From contig JAUIGE010000019.1 of NCBI GenBank assembly GCA_030430205.1, positions 1 to 64,000 on the forward strand: 64,000 nucleotides of DNA, read 5' to 3'. Below the pieces are notes generated by a model. The model was given only the letters and a program-made list of their open reading frames with translations. It was not told the DNA's origin and ran no database searches. The stretch is from Bacteroidia bacterium (GTDB lineage Bacteria; Bacteroidota; Bacteroidia; J057). Both the position numbers and the translations under genes were made by a program. Numbering within the stretch: position 1 is the stretch's first letter; the number at the start of each line of letters is the position of its first letter. Shown here one piece after another: positions 19,115 to 29,351 of this stretch.

Positions 19115-21826
19115 CTACCGCTTCACCAACTTCCCGGCAAGCTCTTCCTCTCCGTTGTTCAAGTTGTAAAAATAGACACCGGGCTGCAAATTTTGAAGAT
19201 ATATTGTGTGAATTCCCACGGCTGTGTCATCCCATTTTCGTTGAAAAAGGATTTTCCCTGTCAAGTCCGTCAAAATGACAGAAGCTTCTTCCTCAATTTT
19301 TCTGAAATGAACCCGCAATACATCCTTCACAGGGTTGGGGAAAATGTCCATGCCCTGAGGGGGTGGCCAAATAGCCACAGCCTGCTCTGAATAGGCGTAA
19401 ACGCCTTGTTCACTCACCGTTCGGATTCTATAACGGTTTTCTCCATTGATGGGAGAAAGGTCCTGAAAGCGATAGCTCAGTGTACCCATATTGTCGCCTG
19501 CGGCCTCCAACTCGCCTACAGGCTGGAAGCCTGTTGTCTCTCCATATCGCTCCACGACCATTTGGGTCGTTTTGTATTCATGGAGGCTGCTCCAGTCAAG
19601 CTGGATCAAATCATCTTCATTTTGCAAAAGCAATTCTCCAAATTCTACTATTTCAGGCCCACAATAAGGATAAATACTGTGCTCTACCTGCCTGCTCAGG
19701 CCGGCAGGATCGCTGACAGTCAGTCGTATCCGGTAGTAAAAATCTTCGTCTCCACATCCCACAGGGGAGATCAATGCGGTGCTGCTAGGCCTGGGGTCAG
19801 CCGCTTCGGGATGAAAGTGGGTATTGTGATGAACAAAGGTTTCCCAACTATAGGTAAGCATTTCATCAGAATGCTCGGCATCTTCTACATGAGCCTGCAA
19901 AGGCAGCCAGGAAGTCTCTGTAGTGGAATACAGATCTCCATCCTGAAAACTGGTGATCTGAACATCGGGAGGTGAATTATTCAGCGAAATAATCAGGCTT
20001 TCACTTTTACTTAAGCCCGCACTATCTGTGAGCGTCAATATCACTTCAAAAGCCTGAGGATCATCATTTTCGGTGGAAAAAGTATGTTGGGGATGCTCCT
20101 CTGAGCTGCTTTTGCCATCGCCAAAATCCCAGAAATAACTCACAGAATCTCCATTCTGATCCCTGCTGCCTTCACTGCTAAACTGTACGCTCAGCGGACC
20201 CGGTCCATAGAAAGTATCAGCACTCAGCACCACGTCCGGCGCCACATTGCCGCCATAGCATATCTGCCTCACCCTTTGCGAATAGGACACATAATACAGG
20301 CAACCATCCTGAGGATTAACCGCCATGCAAACAATATTTTTGGTTTGGGGATGAAATAATTTCACTTCCTTTAGTTCCCCTGTCTCTGGATCGATCTCTC
20401 CTGTACGAATCCAATTACCCACACAATCCCCCATAAAAAGCTTTCCTCTGTATTCCTCCGGAAAATTATTTCCATCATAGATAACTACTGCGCTGGCGCA
20501 GGCGCCACTGAAGGTATCACTGACAAAAGGAGCTTCCGGCAGATGTAAATCTATGGGTATCAAATCTCCATTTGCATCAAATCCGGGTGCTACGGTACGT
20601 GTGGGCGGTTTTCGCTCATTGCGATATGTAATGAGGGGTGGCTTGTGGAAAAAGACAGGATGGTCCTCCTTTATGCTGATAAAGGGGTTACAGGGATTGA
20701 TAAAAGCATGTGAAGAATCCATTTGGGCTTCATGCAGCAACTCCTGGAAGGTAAAATATTCGCGATTGCAGCTTGCAGGATTGTAGTGAGGATTGGGGGC
20801 AAAAAGGTTTTCGCGTGTATCAGCAAAGAAAGTCCTGAGGGTATCGATGCCTTCGAAAAAAGGCCAGCCAAAGTTGGCACCTCCCTCCTTCAATAAATTG
20901 AATTCTTCCCACTCCCAATTCCCTACATCTGCGATGTAGATATGCCCCGGATCGCCATCGGCGATATAGTGGCTGCCCGTGCCCGCATGCAATTGCATGC
21001 GGAAGGGATTGCGTAGCCCCAGGGCGTAAACGCGTGAGATATTGGCGCGCGGAGCCGCCGGGTCGAAAAAAGGATTGCCGGGCAGGCCGTCACCTGTCTG
21101 CGGATCGATCCGCAGTACTTTGCCGTTGAGGCTGTGGAGCTGTTGGGAGCGATAAGCGCCTACATCTTCCGCCGGGTGGATGAGGCCATCGGCCAGCGCC
21201 TGTGGCGCGTAGGAGACATCCCCTCCCCTATCCAGATGCTGATGGGTGGCACCATCCCCGGTAGACAACAAAAGGGAGCCATCGTCTCCAAATAGCAGGG
21301 TGCCGCCATCATGTGAATGGAAAAGAATGGGTACTCCCGAACCGAGATCTTCTCCGATCAGGATTTTTTTACTTTCTGGCAAAGTGCTTTTAAAATCGCT
21401 ATTGGGGTCCGCTGTGAAGCGGGCTACGCGCCCCAGGCTTGCCTGGTTGATCGTTGTCGAATCGGGATGGTAGGCTGCGGTTCCAAAGTGCCTGTAATAG
21501 TGCATATCCAATGCATAATACACATAGAAATAGCCATTTTTATAAAAATCAGGGTCCAACACAAAACCCAGCATTCCGTGATCCCGGAAGTTGGTTACTT
21601 CCTCTGAGATGTCCAGCAAAAGGGATTTTACGCCATTTTCCACCACTGTGACTTTGCCCGATTTCTCCCAGGCATACATCCGCCCTTTTTCATCGAAATC
21701 AATGCCCAAAACGGTGCTCCAGCCGCTCATATAGTCCACATCGGTAAAGCCATCCGGTAGGCTTTGAGCGAAAAAACATTTTCCTACAAACAAAAACAGA
21801 ACTGTAACCAATAATTTTTTCATCAT
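19115..21826 (-). CDS. PQQ-type sugar dehydrogenase/PKD/T9SS protein, paralogue 1
   Basis: About 903 aa from the Met before [19 protein letters not shown], a signal peptide. Residues to about 525 form a glucose/sorbosone dehydrogenase-like propeller: [20 protein letters not shown] contains the His that acts as base in soluble glucose dehydrogenase, followed by [22 protein letters not shown] and [12 protein letters not shown]. Next comes a PKD domain ([20 protein letters not shown]), an Ig-like region, and a type A T9SS sorting domain ([10 protein letters not shown]...[10 protein letters not shown]). It is probably a surface sugar- or aldose-oxidising enzyme; substrate and cofactor use are unproven. 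One of three paralogues inserted between mutA and mutB. Confidence 0.85.
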   Translation of the reverse strand: MMKKLLVTVLFLFVGKCFFAQSLPDGFTDVDYMSGWSTVLGIDFDEKGRMYAWEKSGKVTVVENGVKSLLLDISEEVTNFRDHGMLGFVLDPDFYKNGYFYVYYALDMHYYRHFGTAAYHPDSTTINQASLGRVARFTADPNSDFKSTLPESKKILIGEDLGSGVPILFHSHDGGTLLFGDDGSLLLSTGDGATHQHLDRGGDVSYAPQALADGLIHPAEDVGAYRSQQLHSLNGKVLRIDPQTGDGLPGNPFFDPAAPRANISRVYALGLRNPFRMQLHAGTGSHYIADGDPGHIYIADVGNWEWEEFNLLKEGGANFGWPFFEGIDTLRTFFADTRENLFAPNPHYNPASCNREYFTFQELLHEAQMDSSHAFINPCNPFISIKEDHPVFFHKPPLITYRNERKPPTRTVAPGFDANGDLIPIDLHLPEAPFVSDTFSGACASAVVIYDGNNFPEEYRGKLFMGDCVGNWIRTGEIDPETGELKEVKLFHPQTKNIVCMAVNPQDGCLYYVSYSQRVRQICYGGNVAPDVVLSADTFYGPGPLSVQFSSEGSRDQNGDSVSYFWDFGDGKSSSEEHPQHTFSTENDDPQAFEVILTLTDSAGLSKSESLIISLNNSPPDVQITSFQDGDLYSTTETSWLPLQAHVEDAEHSDEMLTYSWETFVHHNTHFHPEAADPRPSSTALISPVGCGDEDFYYRIRLTVSDPAGLSRQVEHSIYPYCGPEIVEFGELLLQNEDDLIQLDWSSLHEYKTTQMVVERYGETTGFQPVGELEAAGDNMGTLSYRFQDLSPINGENRYRIRTVSEQGVYAYSEQAVAIWPPPQGMDIFPNPVKDVLRVHFRKIEEEASVILTDLTGKILFQRKWDDTAVGIHTIYLQNLQPGVYFYNLNNGEEELAGKLVKR

Positions 21827-21860
21827 TAAAATCTGCTGAACAATGTATCTCATCCCCCTC

Positions 21861-23690
21861 TTATCGAAGCTTCCTCATGATCTCTACTTTCAAATCATCT
21901 ATCCAAATCGGCTTTTCAGCACCCCCTGACCAGCCATAAACCACCAGTTGAGCCCCAGGCACAAGGTGTTTTTCCCTGAGCGGAAATTCATATTCTACCA
22001 GATGCCACTTCCAGGGATCTGTGAGCCAGTGCAGGCGCGGCATCTCGCGGTAAATTTCTTTTTCAGGAAGCTGAATGCTCGCAACCAGACGCGGCTGGCT
22101 CCAGTTATTCCAATTCATTTCCCTGAAAAATATCCACGCACTTACGCGAATCCAATCCCCTTCCTTTGCGCCTATATCTGCCAGCGGGGCCCTGTAGGTG
22201 GGAGAAAATTCGACTTTCCCGTCTATCAAGCAGCTTTGCTGTCCTTCATGATGCACTTCCTGGGAGGCTCCCGGAAAGGAGTCCTGCTCCATATTATTGA
22301 AATATAGCTGAGTCATTTCAAAGCCATCCAGCTTTTTGCATTCATGTTTTACATCCAGAAAAATATGGTCTGCTTTTTTCACATGCGTACTCCCGAATAT
22401 TTTCCAAAAATACCCTTTGGTGGTTTCTTCAGTATAAAATCCGCCTCCGGGTGCATGAGCCTGCCAGGTCATCATCAGGTTGAGGTCAATGCATAAAAAA
22501 GCGAAGACCAAAGTTGCGATGAGGAGGTATCTTTTAGGGCGGACATAGCTGATAAGGGATGCAAGGGGAAAAGCCAGCAAGGCATAGATATCAATCATGG
22601 GGCGCTGCCCAAAAGCGCCTCCATACCACCACACATCCCAACTGAAAACGATGTAGGTATGGATACAGGCCACAATCAAAACCGGCATAAAAATGCCTTT
22701 ATTTCGCCTGAAAAAAGGAATAAAGCCCAACAAAGCCAGTATCATCACTGGCGTATATACCAGCCAGCCTTTGCGATAACTGAATAAACCATCGGTAATA
22801 TGTGGACTCAAAAAGCTGAAACCCTGGTCTTCATAGCTGTAGAAAATGAAACTGCCTGAGTATATTTTCCAGTAGATCAGCTGTATGCTGCCCACCAGGC
22901 CGATACAAAGGCCGAGGATGAGCACTTGCGGCCATTTATGGAGAAGCAGTTGATACTTCTCCCTGAGTTTTTCTTTGCTGCTGATGCCCCAGAACAAGGG
23001 CAACAAAAAGATCAATACATTGATCGGTCGGGTGAGGGCTGCAAGCCCGATGAGTAGCCCCAGGGCGATTGCCGTTTTCATCCGGGGCCGGGCATGCCAG
23101 CGCTCCGTCAGCCATAAAATAATGGCATAGAGCGTGAATAAATAGGCATGCGGCATCGCGCCGTCATAGGCGGAATAGTTGAATAAGTTGGTGCCCAGCA
23201 CCAGGATAAGCAGGCAAATCGCCACGGTGAGGTCATCAAAGTATTTGATCAGTACTTTGCGCAAAACCAGCAAACCCAGCACCACAAAGGCAATGCTGCC
23301 CATGGAAATGGCAAATTGATAGGGCAGCGAAAAACCATCTGCGGGATAACCGAACAGGTGCGCTCCCAGATGCCCCAGCAGAAAAAAGGGCGAATACATA
23401 AGCGCCAGACCCGCCGGATATTTCAATATCAGGCCTCCCTCCGGGAGTTGTGCCGCATAGTAAAAAGACGAACTGTGGTAGTAGCTCTCCAGAATTTCCG
23501 GCACAAAGGTCAGATCGCCCAAATCGTTATAGATAAATAAGGCTGGCAGGTAGAGATAATAGCCAAAAACATCCCAGGTGAGGATGAAACTCTTCTCCCA
23601 GTTTGCCAGAAAAAAAGCAGCCCGCACCAGCACATACATCAGTATGACGATACTTGCCAGTGAATAGGGAAACGGTTTTTTCGATAGCAT
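21861..23690 (-). CDS. Multi-span membrane glycosyltransferase (GT39-like) with C-terminal soluble domain
   Basis: About 609 aa. About eleven hydrophobic helices occupy residues 10-430. The first periplasmic loop carries SFILTWDVFGYYLYLPA with the acidic residue expected of polyprenyl-phosphate sugar transferases, followed by LKYPAGLALMYSPFF and later TRPINVL. Residues about 460-609 are a soluble beta-rich domain (DGFEMTQLYFNN ... WIDDLKVEIM), like a carbohydrate-binding or jelly-roll module. It probably transfers a lipid-linked sugar to a periplasmic acceptor, perhaps a T9SS cargo. The start is uncertain: an in-frame TTG at 23717 would add nine residues. It ends 34 bases before paralogue 1. 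Confidence 0.65.
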   Translation of the reverse strand: MLSKKPFPYSLASIVILMYVLVRAAFFLANWEKSFILTWDVFGYYLYLPALFIYNDLGDLTFVPEILESYYHSSSFYYAAQLPEGGLILKYPAGLALMYSPFFLLGHLGAHLFGYPADGFSLPYQFAISMGSIAFVVLGLLVLRKVLIKYFDDLTVAICLLILVLGTNLFNYSAYDGAMPHAYLFTLYAIILWLTERWHARPRMKTAIALGLLIGLAALTRPINVLIFLLPLFWGISSKEKLREKYQLLLHKWPQVLILGLCIGLVGSIQLIYWKIYSGSFIFYSYEDQGFSFLSPHITDGLFSYRKGWLVYTPVMILALLGFIPFFRRNKGIFMPVLIVACIHTYIVFSWDVWWYGGAFGQRPMIDIYALLAFPLASLISYVRPKRYLLIATLVFAFLCIDLNLMMTWQAHAPGGGFYTEETTKGYFWKIFGSTHVKKADHIFLDVKHECKKLDGFEMTQLYFNNMEQDSFPGASQEVHHEGQQSCLIDGKVEFSPTYRAPLADIGAKEGDWIRVSAWIFFREMNWNNWSQPRLVASIQLPEKEIYREMPRLHWLTDPWKWHLVEYEFPLREKHLVPGAQLVVYGWSGGAEKPIWIDDLKVEIMRKLR

Positions 23691-23752
23691 AAAAAGAGGT
23701 AGGCTAATTTTTTTCAATAAATAATGAAAATTGACGCAAGGAAGTCAGATAC

Positions 23753-26479
23753 CTAGCGCCTGATCACCAATTTTCCACTCATCAGATCGGAACCATTTTG
23801 GAGGCGGTAGAAGTACATGCCTCCCTGGAGGTGGCCCACAGACTCCTGACGGAAGCTTGAGCCTTTGCCTGCCCAGTCAAATTGAGCGACCTTTTTGCCA
23901 TTCATGGTAAATAACTCAAAACTGGCGTTTTCTTTCATATCCCTGAAGCGAAATGCCAGGACATTGACCGTGGGATTGGGATATACCTCTATGTCAATAC
24001 CCAGAGAGGTTTCTATCTCTATGGGAGCTGAATAATGGTACCTGCCATTTGCTGTAAAGATTTTAAGCCGATACACATTTCTCCCTACAAATGGCTGTGT
24101 ATCAATCAACTGATAGGATGCTTTTTGCTGAGCCCCTCCATTTGCGTCCAGCTTTCCGACAGACTGAAAGTGCAATTTGTCTGCGGCCCTTTCCACCTCA
24201 AAAGAGGTAACCTCTTTTTCCCAATTCGTTTCCCAGTCCAGGCGCACTTTGCCCTGGTCAAATAAGCCTGTCAGGCTCGCTATGTCCATGGGGAAACTGT
24301 CACAGTTGGGCCATAGATTGATCTCATGGTTGGTGGAGAGGCCTCCTGCATCGTAGACGGTCAGGGCTACGCGGTAGGCGTAATACTCCCCATCACAGCC
24401 TGCTGCTTCGAGCAGGGTTTCACTGATTCTGTTGGTATCGATGGGTTCGGGATGCAGATGGTTGTTGTGCAAAAGAAAGGTCTGCCATTCGTAGCGAAGC
24501 TCGCTTTCTGCATGCTCCTTGTCGGTGACTTCTGCCTCCAGAAACAGGCGGTTGATGCCTTCAACCGAATAATAATCCCCCTCAGCTATGCTTGTGATAA
24601 ATACCTGAGGAGGCGTATTGTTTAGAGAAATAACGAGCTCTCTGCTGCTGCTTTTCCCGGCACTATCGGTGACTGTCAATTGAACGCTAAAAGGCGTCGG
24701 CGACTGATCCTCACTTATGAAAACATGCAGTGGATCGGCATCGGTGCTTGTATTGCCATCTCCAAAATCCCAGAAAAAACGGATCGGCTGGCCTTCGGGA
24801 TCTTTGGTTTTGCTGGCATCAAATTGGACGCTCAATGGGCTGGGGCCGTGATCTCTGTCCACTTGCAGGTGGATGACAGGAGCCGGATCTGTGCCATAGC
24901 AGATCTTGTGAAGCTCTTTTTCCTTGTATTTGGTATAATACAAACAGCCGTTTTTAGGATTCACGTCCAGATGGACGATATTGCCGATGCCTTCATGAAA
25001 ATCTTCGATTTTCACGGGATGGCCCAGGCTATCAAAATCCATGATTTTCATCCAGCCGTTGTAATCGGCAAAAAACAGGCGGTTTTTATATTTTTCTGGA
25101 AAGTTATCCGCTTGATAATAAGTTCCATTGATGATACATGTCCCATCAAAAACACCCCCATCATAGTCCCAGGGCGCATCTTCAATGCTGATTCCCGTCG
25201 CTTTTCCTTCGCTGTCAAAAGCTCCTACAAAGGTTCTTGTAGGTTGGTTCCACAAAAAATTGCTGTAAGCAACCGCCGGTCGCCGGTGCAGAAAATGCGG
25301 AATCTCAGCAGGCACAGCCTCTTTGTCATCACAGGGATTGTCCCAAAAAGGCTGAGGATTCTCCGTATCGTCCATAATCAGGTCATTGAAGCGAAAAAAG
25401 GGATGTTCACATCCCCTGATTCCATCAAGTGGATTGGGCGCATCCTGGTTGTAGGTCGGTTTTGACCAAAATCCCCAATGCCCTTCAAAGCCTTCCCAAA
25501 GGGGCCAGCCAAAGTTTTGCCCTCCCTCTGTGATGATATTGAGTTCTTCCCAGCCACCGCTACCGACATCTCCGACATAGATAATGCCGGGCTTTCCATC
25601 AGCCATATTGTGGCTCCCGCCTGAGGCCAGTAAACTCATGCGAAAGGGATTTCTGAATCCCATGGCCCAGACGCGGGAGCGTGGGCTGGCAGGAGCTGCT
25701 TCATCAAAAAACGGATTACTGGGCAAGCCTTCACCCGTTTCGGGGTCTATGCGCAATACTTTGCCGTTGTGGCTGTCCACAAGCTGCGAGCGGTAGGATC
25801 CGATATCCTCTTTGGGTCTGATGATGCCATCGGTCAGCCCCTGCGCGGCATAGGTTCCCTCCTCGCCTCCACCGACAAATTCAGTTTTAAAAGTAGAGCC
25901 ATCTCCACAGCTCAAAAGCAAGCTGCCATCATAGCCAAAAAGCAAATCTCCTACGCCATGCGACACATGCAAAAGCGGCAGGCCATCATCAATACGAGCT
26001 CCCAGCAGCACTTTTCTGCTGTTGGGGAGCACGGTCTGAAAGCTGTCAGCTTTGTTCAGGGTATAGCGCGTGACGCGCCCGATGGAGGCCTCATTGGTGA
26101 GGGAGGCAGCCGGGTCATAATTGGCGGTGCCAAAGTGGATCAGGTGATGCCGGTCTACGGCATAGAGCAGATAGATATAGCCGTTGTTGAGGAAGTTGGG
26201 GTGCAGAGCCATACCCAACATGCCATGGTCACCAAAGAAGCCTACTTCTTCAGATATATCCAGGATGGGCGCAGTCGCTTTTTGATCATTTTCTACCCTG
26301 AAAATCTTGCCGCCTCTTTCCCATGCGTACATGCCGCCTGCTTCATCAAAGACAAAACCCACGATATAATCCCATGGGCCCTCTACCTCCTCATCTACAA
26401 AGCCCTCGGGTAGCTGAGCGGACATTTGCAGGGGAAATAAAAAACTAAAAAGGATTATTATGCTAAGAATACGATTCAT
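23753..26479 (-). CDS. PQQ-type sugar dehydrogenase/PKD/T9SS protein, paralogue 2
   Basis: 908 aa with a signal peptide (IIILFSFLFPLQMSA). Same architecture as its neighbours: propeller domain to about 525 with SHGVGDLLFGYDGSLLLSCGD (candidate catalytic His), [32 protein letters not shown] and GGQNFGWPLWEGFEG; PKD domain (FFWDFGDGNTSTDADPLHVF) at about 530-630; and a type A sorting domain at the end (EVYPNPTVNVLAF ... GGMYFYRLQNGSDLMSGKLV). Closer by eye to paralogue 3 than to paralogue 1: the two share the DRDHGPSPLSV / DRDYGPSPLTV PKD entry and the LLHVSHG / LLHGSHG motif. A 13-bp tandem repeat separates it from paralogue 3. Confidence 0.85.
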   Translation of the reverse strand: MNRILSIIILFSFLFPLQMSAQLPEGFVDEEVEGPWDYIVGFVFDEAGGMYAWERGGKIFRVENDQKATAPILDISEEVGFFGDHGMLGMALHPNFLNNGYIYLLYAVDRHHLIHFGTANYDPAASLTNEASIGRVTRYTLNKADSFQTVLPNSRKVLLGARIDDGLPLLHVSHGVGDLLFGYDGSLLLSCGDGSTFKTEFVGGGEEGTYAAQGLTDGIIRPKEDIGSYRSQLVDSHNGKVLRIDPETGEGLPSNPFFDEAAPASPRSRVWAMGFRNPFRMSLLASGGSHNMADGKPGIIYVGDVGSGGWEELNIITEGGQNFGWPLWEGFEGHWGFWSKPTYNQDAPNPLDGIRGCEHPFFRFNDLIMDDTENPQPFWDNPCDDKEAVPAEIPHFLHRRPAVAYSNFLWNQPTRTFVGAFDSEGKATGISIEDAPWDYDGGVFDGTCIINGTYYQADNFPEKYKNRLFFADYNGWMKIMDFDSLGHPVKIEDFHEGIGNIVHLDVNPKNGCLYYTKYKEKELHKICYGTDPAPVIHLQVDRDHGPSPLSVQFDASKTKDPEGQPIRFFWDFGDGNTSTDADPLHVFISEDQSPTPFSVQLTVTDSAGKSSSRELVISLNNTPPQVFITSIAEGDYYSVEGINRLFLEAEVTDKEHAESELRYEWQTFLLHNNHLHPEPIDTNRISETLLEAAGCDGEYYAYRVALTVYDAGGLSTNHEINLWPNCDSFPMDIASLTGLFDQGKVRLDWETNWEKEVTSFEVERAADKLHFQSVGKLDANGGAQQKASYQLIDTQPFVGRNVYRLKIFTANGRYHYSAPIEIETSLGIDIEVYPNPTVNVLAFRFRDMKENASFELFTMNGKKVAQFDWAGKGSSFRQESVGHLQGGMYFYRLQNGSDLMSGKLVIRR

Positions 26480-26484
26480 ATATA

Positions 26485-26536
26485 TCTGTTTATCTGATCT
26501 GTTTATCTGATCTGTTTATCTGATCTGTTTATTTGA
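26485..26536. repeat. Four-unit 13-bp repeat at the end of paralogue 3
   Basis: TCTGTTTATCTGA three times and TCTGTTTATTTGA once. The array contains the stop codon of paralogue 3 (26529-26531) and ends 5 bases before the start of paralogue 2. Confidence 0.95.
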
Positions 26537-29285
26537 TAATTACTTTTCCAGCTGTTTTGCTCCCGCCATTTTGAATGCGGTAATAATACATCCCTGACTG
26601 AATTTCTGCCACCGAAAGTTGTCGAAAGCTTTTTCCCTGGCCCTGCCAGCTTGTTTGCATCACTATTTTGCCCTGCAAATCGAAGAGTTCAAAAACAGCA
26701 TTCCCCTTCATTTCCTCAAAACGAAAAGCCAAAACAGCCGTTGCCGGGTTGGGAAAAACCTGGATGCCCGAGCCATCATAAGCTGTGCTTTCGACCATTT
26801 GGGAAAAATTATACTTGCCATCTGTGGTAAAAAGCTTGAGGCGGTATACATTTTTGCCGGGCAAAGGGGCAAAATCGGAAAAGCCGTAAGGGTAAATCTG
26901 TTGATTTTCTCCCAGCAAAACGACTTCTCCCAAAGTCTGAAAATGCAGCCTGTCTGGCGCACGTTGTACCTCTATGCGGCTGATTTTCGCATGTTTTTCC
27001 TTTTCTACCTCCCAATGAAGTTCCATTTGGGGTTGCACAAAAGCGACGCTCAGTTCAATTCCTGAAAAAAGGCTGTCACAGTTGGGCAAAAGAATGCCGT
27101 CAATCTGACTCGAAAGCCCGGCAGCATCTGCCACACTCAGCGAGATGCGGTAATAGAATGTTTCGCCCGTTGTACAGCCTGCCGGGCTGATGTATGCAAA
27201 AGAGCTGCGGTTGGTATCTGCCAGTTCAGGGTGAAAATGGCTGTTGTGATGGAGAAATAGCTGCCAGCTATAGCTCAGCTCGCTGCCTGCGTGCTCCAGA
27301 TCAAAGACCTCCGCTTCCAGCGGAAGCAGGCTGATGCCATCCATGGCATAATAATCGCCATCCTGAAAGCTGGAAAACGCCAGCTGAGGAGGCGTATTAT
27401 TGACGGAAATCGTCACTTCTTTGCTGCGGCTTTTGCCGGCGCTGTCCGTAAGGGTCAGGCTCACCCGAAAGGCTTTCGGAGCGCCATCCTCTGCGAGGAA
27501 AGTATGCGAAAAGCTGCTCTCGCTACGGCTCGTACCATCTCCCAGCTTCCACAGGAAGCTGATGGGCTGCCCTTCCGGATCGCGCGAGCTGCTCGCATCA
27601 AAGAAGACCGTCAGCGGGCTGGGGCCATAATCCCTGTCGTAAAACAGGTTCAGCAAAGGAGCCGGATCTACATCAAAACACACTTTGTGCAGTTGTTTTT
27701 CTTTGTAATCAATGTAATACAGGCAGCCATTTCCAGGGTGAAAGTCGAGATGGGTCACCTTGCCCGGCCCTTCATGAAAGGGCTCTATTTTGGCAGGATT
27801 GCCGAGGCTATCGCGCCAAAGCGCTTTTATCCATCCGCCATAATCAGCGAAAAAGTAGGCATCCTGATAAGGCTGAGAAAACTGGCTTTGCGTTCCAAAA
27901 GCTCCATCAATGATGCAAATGCCTTCCAATATTTCGCCCTCAAAATCAGGAATTGCCTGCGAGATGGAGGCTCCGTACATTTTTCCTTCATTGTCAAAAG
28001 CTGCAACTTCTGTCCTGGCGGGAGGATTTCCGTTGACATTGTTGTAGGCAAAAACAGGCCACCTGTGGGTAAATAAGGGGATATTTCCCTTTATCTCCCT
28101 GCTTGAATCGCAGGGATTCAGCCAATGTGGCAATTGATTTTGCAAGCTGTCAACCACCAGATCATGAAAGTAAAAGTGGCTTTCGCATGCTAAAGGATTG
28201 GGAGCGTCCAGGTTGTAGCGGGCTTGATTTCTAAAACCTGCATTTTTCTCAAAACCTTCCCAAAGCGGCCAGCCAAAGTTCTGCCCAGCACGGGTGATGT
28301 GATTGAGTTCTTCCCAGCGGATAGCGCCGACATCACTGACCATCAGCTCGCCGGGCTGCCCCAGCTCCGGATCATGCTCGCCGGTGCCCGGCACCAGGCT
28401 CATGCGAAAGGGATTTCGCAATCCCAGGGCCCAAACCCGCGAGCGCGGCGCAGAAGGCGCCTCCGGATCATAAAAAGGATTGCTCGGCAAGCCTTCGCCC
28501 GTCTCCGGATCGATCCGGAGGATCTTGCCGTTGTGGCAATCGACGAGTTGGGAGCGGTAAGCGCCCACATTTTCCTTTTCGCTGATGATCCCATCGGCGA
28601 GCGCCTGTAGGTAATAGGAGGTCGGATGACTACCGGCATCATCGGCTTCGAAGGAGCTTCCATCGCCGTAGGCGACGAGCAGGCTGCCATCTACCCCAAA
28701 AAGCAGATCTCCGATGCCATGAGAGCCGTGAAGCAAAGGAACGCCATTTGTCTTTTCGGTGCCTATCAGCACTTTGCGGCTGCCAGGAACTACTTCGCTG
28801 AAGTTTTTGTTTTTGTCGAGCGTATAGCGCGTCAATCGGCCAATACTGGCCTCATGGGTGGCGTTTCTGTTGGGGTCGTAGGCAGTGGTGCCAAAGCGTA
28901 GCAGGTGGTGCCGGTCTACGGCATAGTTGAGATAGACGTAGCCATTGTTGGTGAAATTGGGGTGAAGGGCGACCGCCAGCATACCGTGGTCCAGAAAGAA
29001 GGCAACTTCTTCGCTGATGTCGAGGATGGGTGGTTCTGTTTTTTTGTCATTTTCAACCTTATACAACCTACCGGCACGCTCCCAGGCATACATTCGGTTT
29101 TCTTCATCAAATACAAATCCGGCGATATGATCCCATGAGGATGGGCTCATTTCATCCACAAAGCCATCAGGCAATTGGGAAAAAGAAGGGAGAGGAAATA
29201 CAAGGACACTGACAAAGCAGATTTTTAAGATAAAAAATGCAGTAAAGCTTAAATGATCTACACCACGCAAAACATTTTTAATCAT
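26529..29285 (-). CDS. PQQ-type sugar dehydrogenase/PKD/T9SS protein, paralogue 3
   Basis: About 918 aa from the Met of MIKNVLRGVDHL, which best fits a signal peptide (ILKICFVSVLVFPLPSFSQ); ATGs at 29306 and 29321 are alternatives. Propeller domain with [46 protein letters not shown] and GQNFGWPLWEGFEK; PKD domain (FLWKLGDGTSRSESSFSHTF), where the usual WDFGDG reads WKLGDG; Ig-like region; type A sorting domain (QVFPNPATAVLAF...GMYYYRIQNGGSKTAGKV). It is the first gene after mutA and probably shares its transcript: the mutA stop lies about 66 bases upstream. Confidence 0.85.
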   Translation of the reverse strand: MIKNVLRGVDHLSFTAFFILKICFVSVLVFPLPSFSQLPDGFVDEMSPSSWDHIAGFVFDEENRMYAWERAGRLYKVENDKKTEPPILDISEEVAFFLDHGMLAVALHPNFTNNGYVYLNYAVDRHHLLRFGTTAYDPNRNATHEASIGRLTRYTLDKNKNFSEVVPGSRKVLIGTEKTNGVPLLHGSHGIGDLLFGVDGSLLVAYGDGSSFEADDAGSHPTSYYLQALADGIISEKENVGAYRSQLVDCHNGKILRIDPETGEGLPSNPFYDPEAPSAPRSRVWALGLRNPFRMSLVPGTGEHDPELGQPGELMVSDVGAIRWEELNHITRAGQNFGWPLWEGFEKNAGFRNQARYNLDAPNPLACESHFYFHDLVVDSLQNQLPHWLNPCDSSREIKGNIPLFTHRWPVFAYNNVNGNPPARTEVAAFDNEGKMYGASISQAIPDFEGEILEGICIIDGAFGTQSQFSQPYQDAYFFADYGGWIKALWRDSLGNPAKIEPFHEGPGKVTHLDFHPGNGCLYYIDYKEKQLHKVCFDVDPAPLLNLFYDRDYGPSPLTVFFDASSSRDPEGQPISFLWKLGDGTSRSESSFSHTFLAEDGAPKAFRVSLTLTDSAGKSRSKEVTISVNNTPPQLAFSSFQDGDYYAMDGISLLPLEAEVFDLEHAGSELSYSWQLFLHHNSHFHPELADTNRSSFAYISPAGCTTGETFYYRISLSVADAAGLSSQIDGILLPNCDSLFSGIELSVAFVQPQMELHWEVEKEKHAKISRIEVQRAPDRLHFQTLGEVVLLGENQQIYPYGFSDFAPLPGKNVYRLKLFTTDGKYNFSQMVESTAYDGSGIQVFPNPATAVLAFRFEEMKGNAVFELFDLQGKIVMQTSWQGQGKSFRQLSVAEIQSGMYYYRIQNGGSKTAGKVIIK

Positions 29286-29351
29286 AAAAATCCGTTTAAT
29301 CTGCATCAAACTCTTCAACATCAGACAGAAAACTTATTCCTGATCTTTCCT

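Noticed and set aside
24680-25465. 261-residue plus-strand frame opposite dehydrogenase paralogue 2 (and a similar one at 27291-28076 opposite paralogue 3)
   Set aside because: They appear at matching places in paralogous genes, as expected of shadows, and have no domain features.
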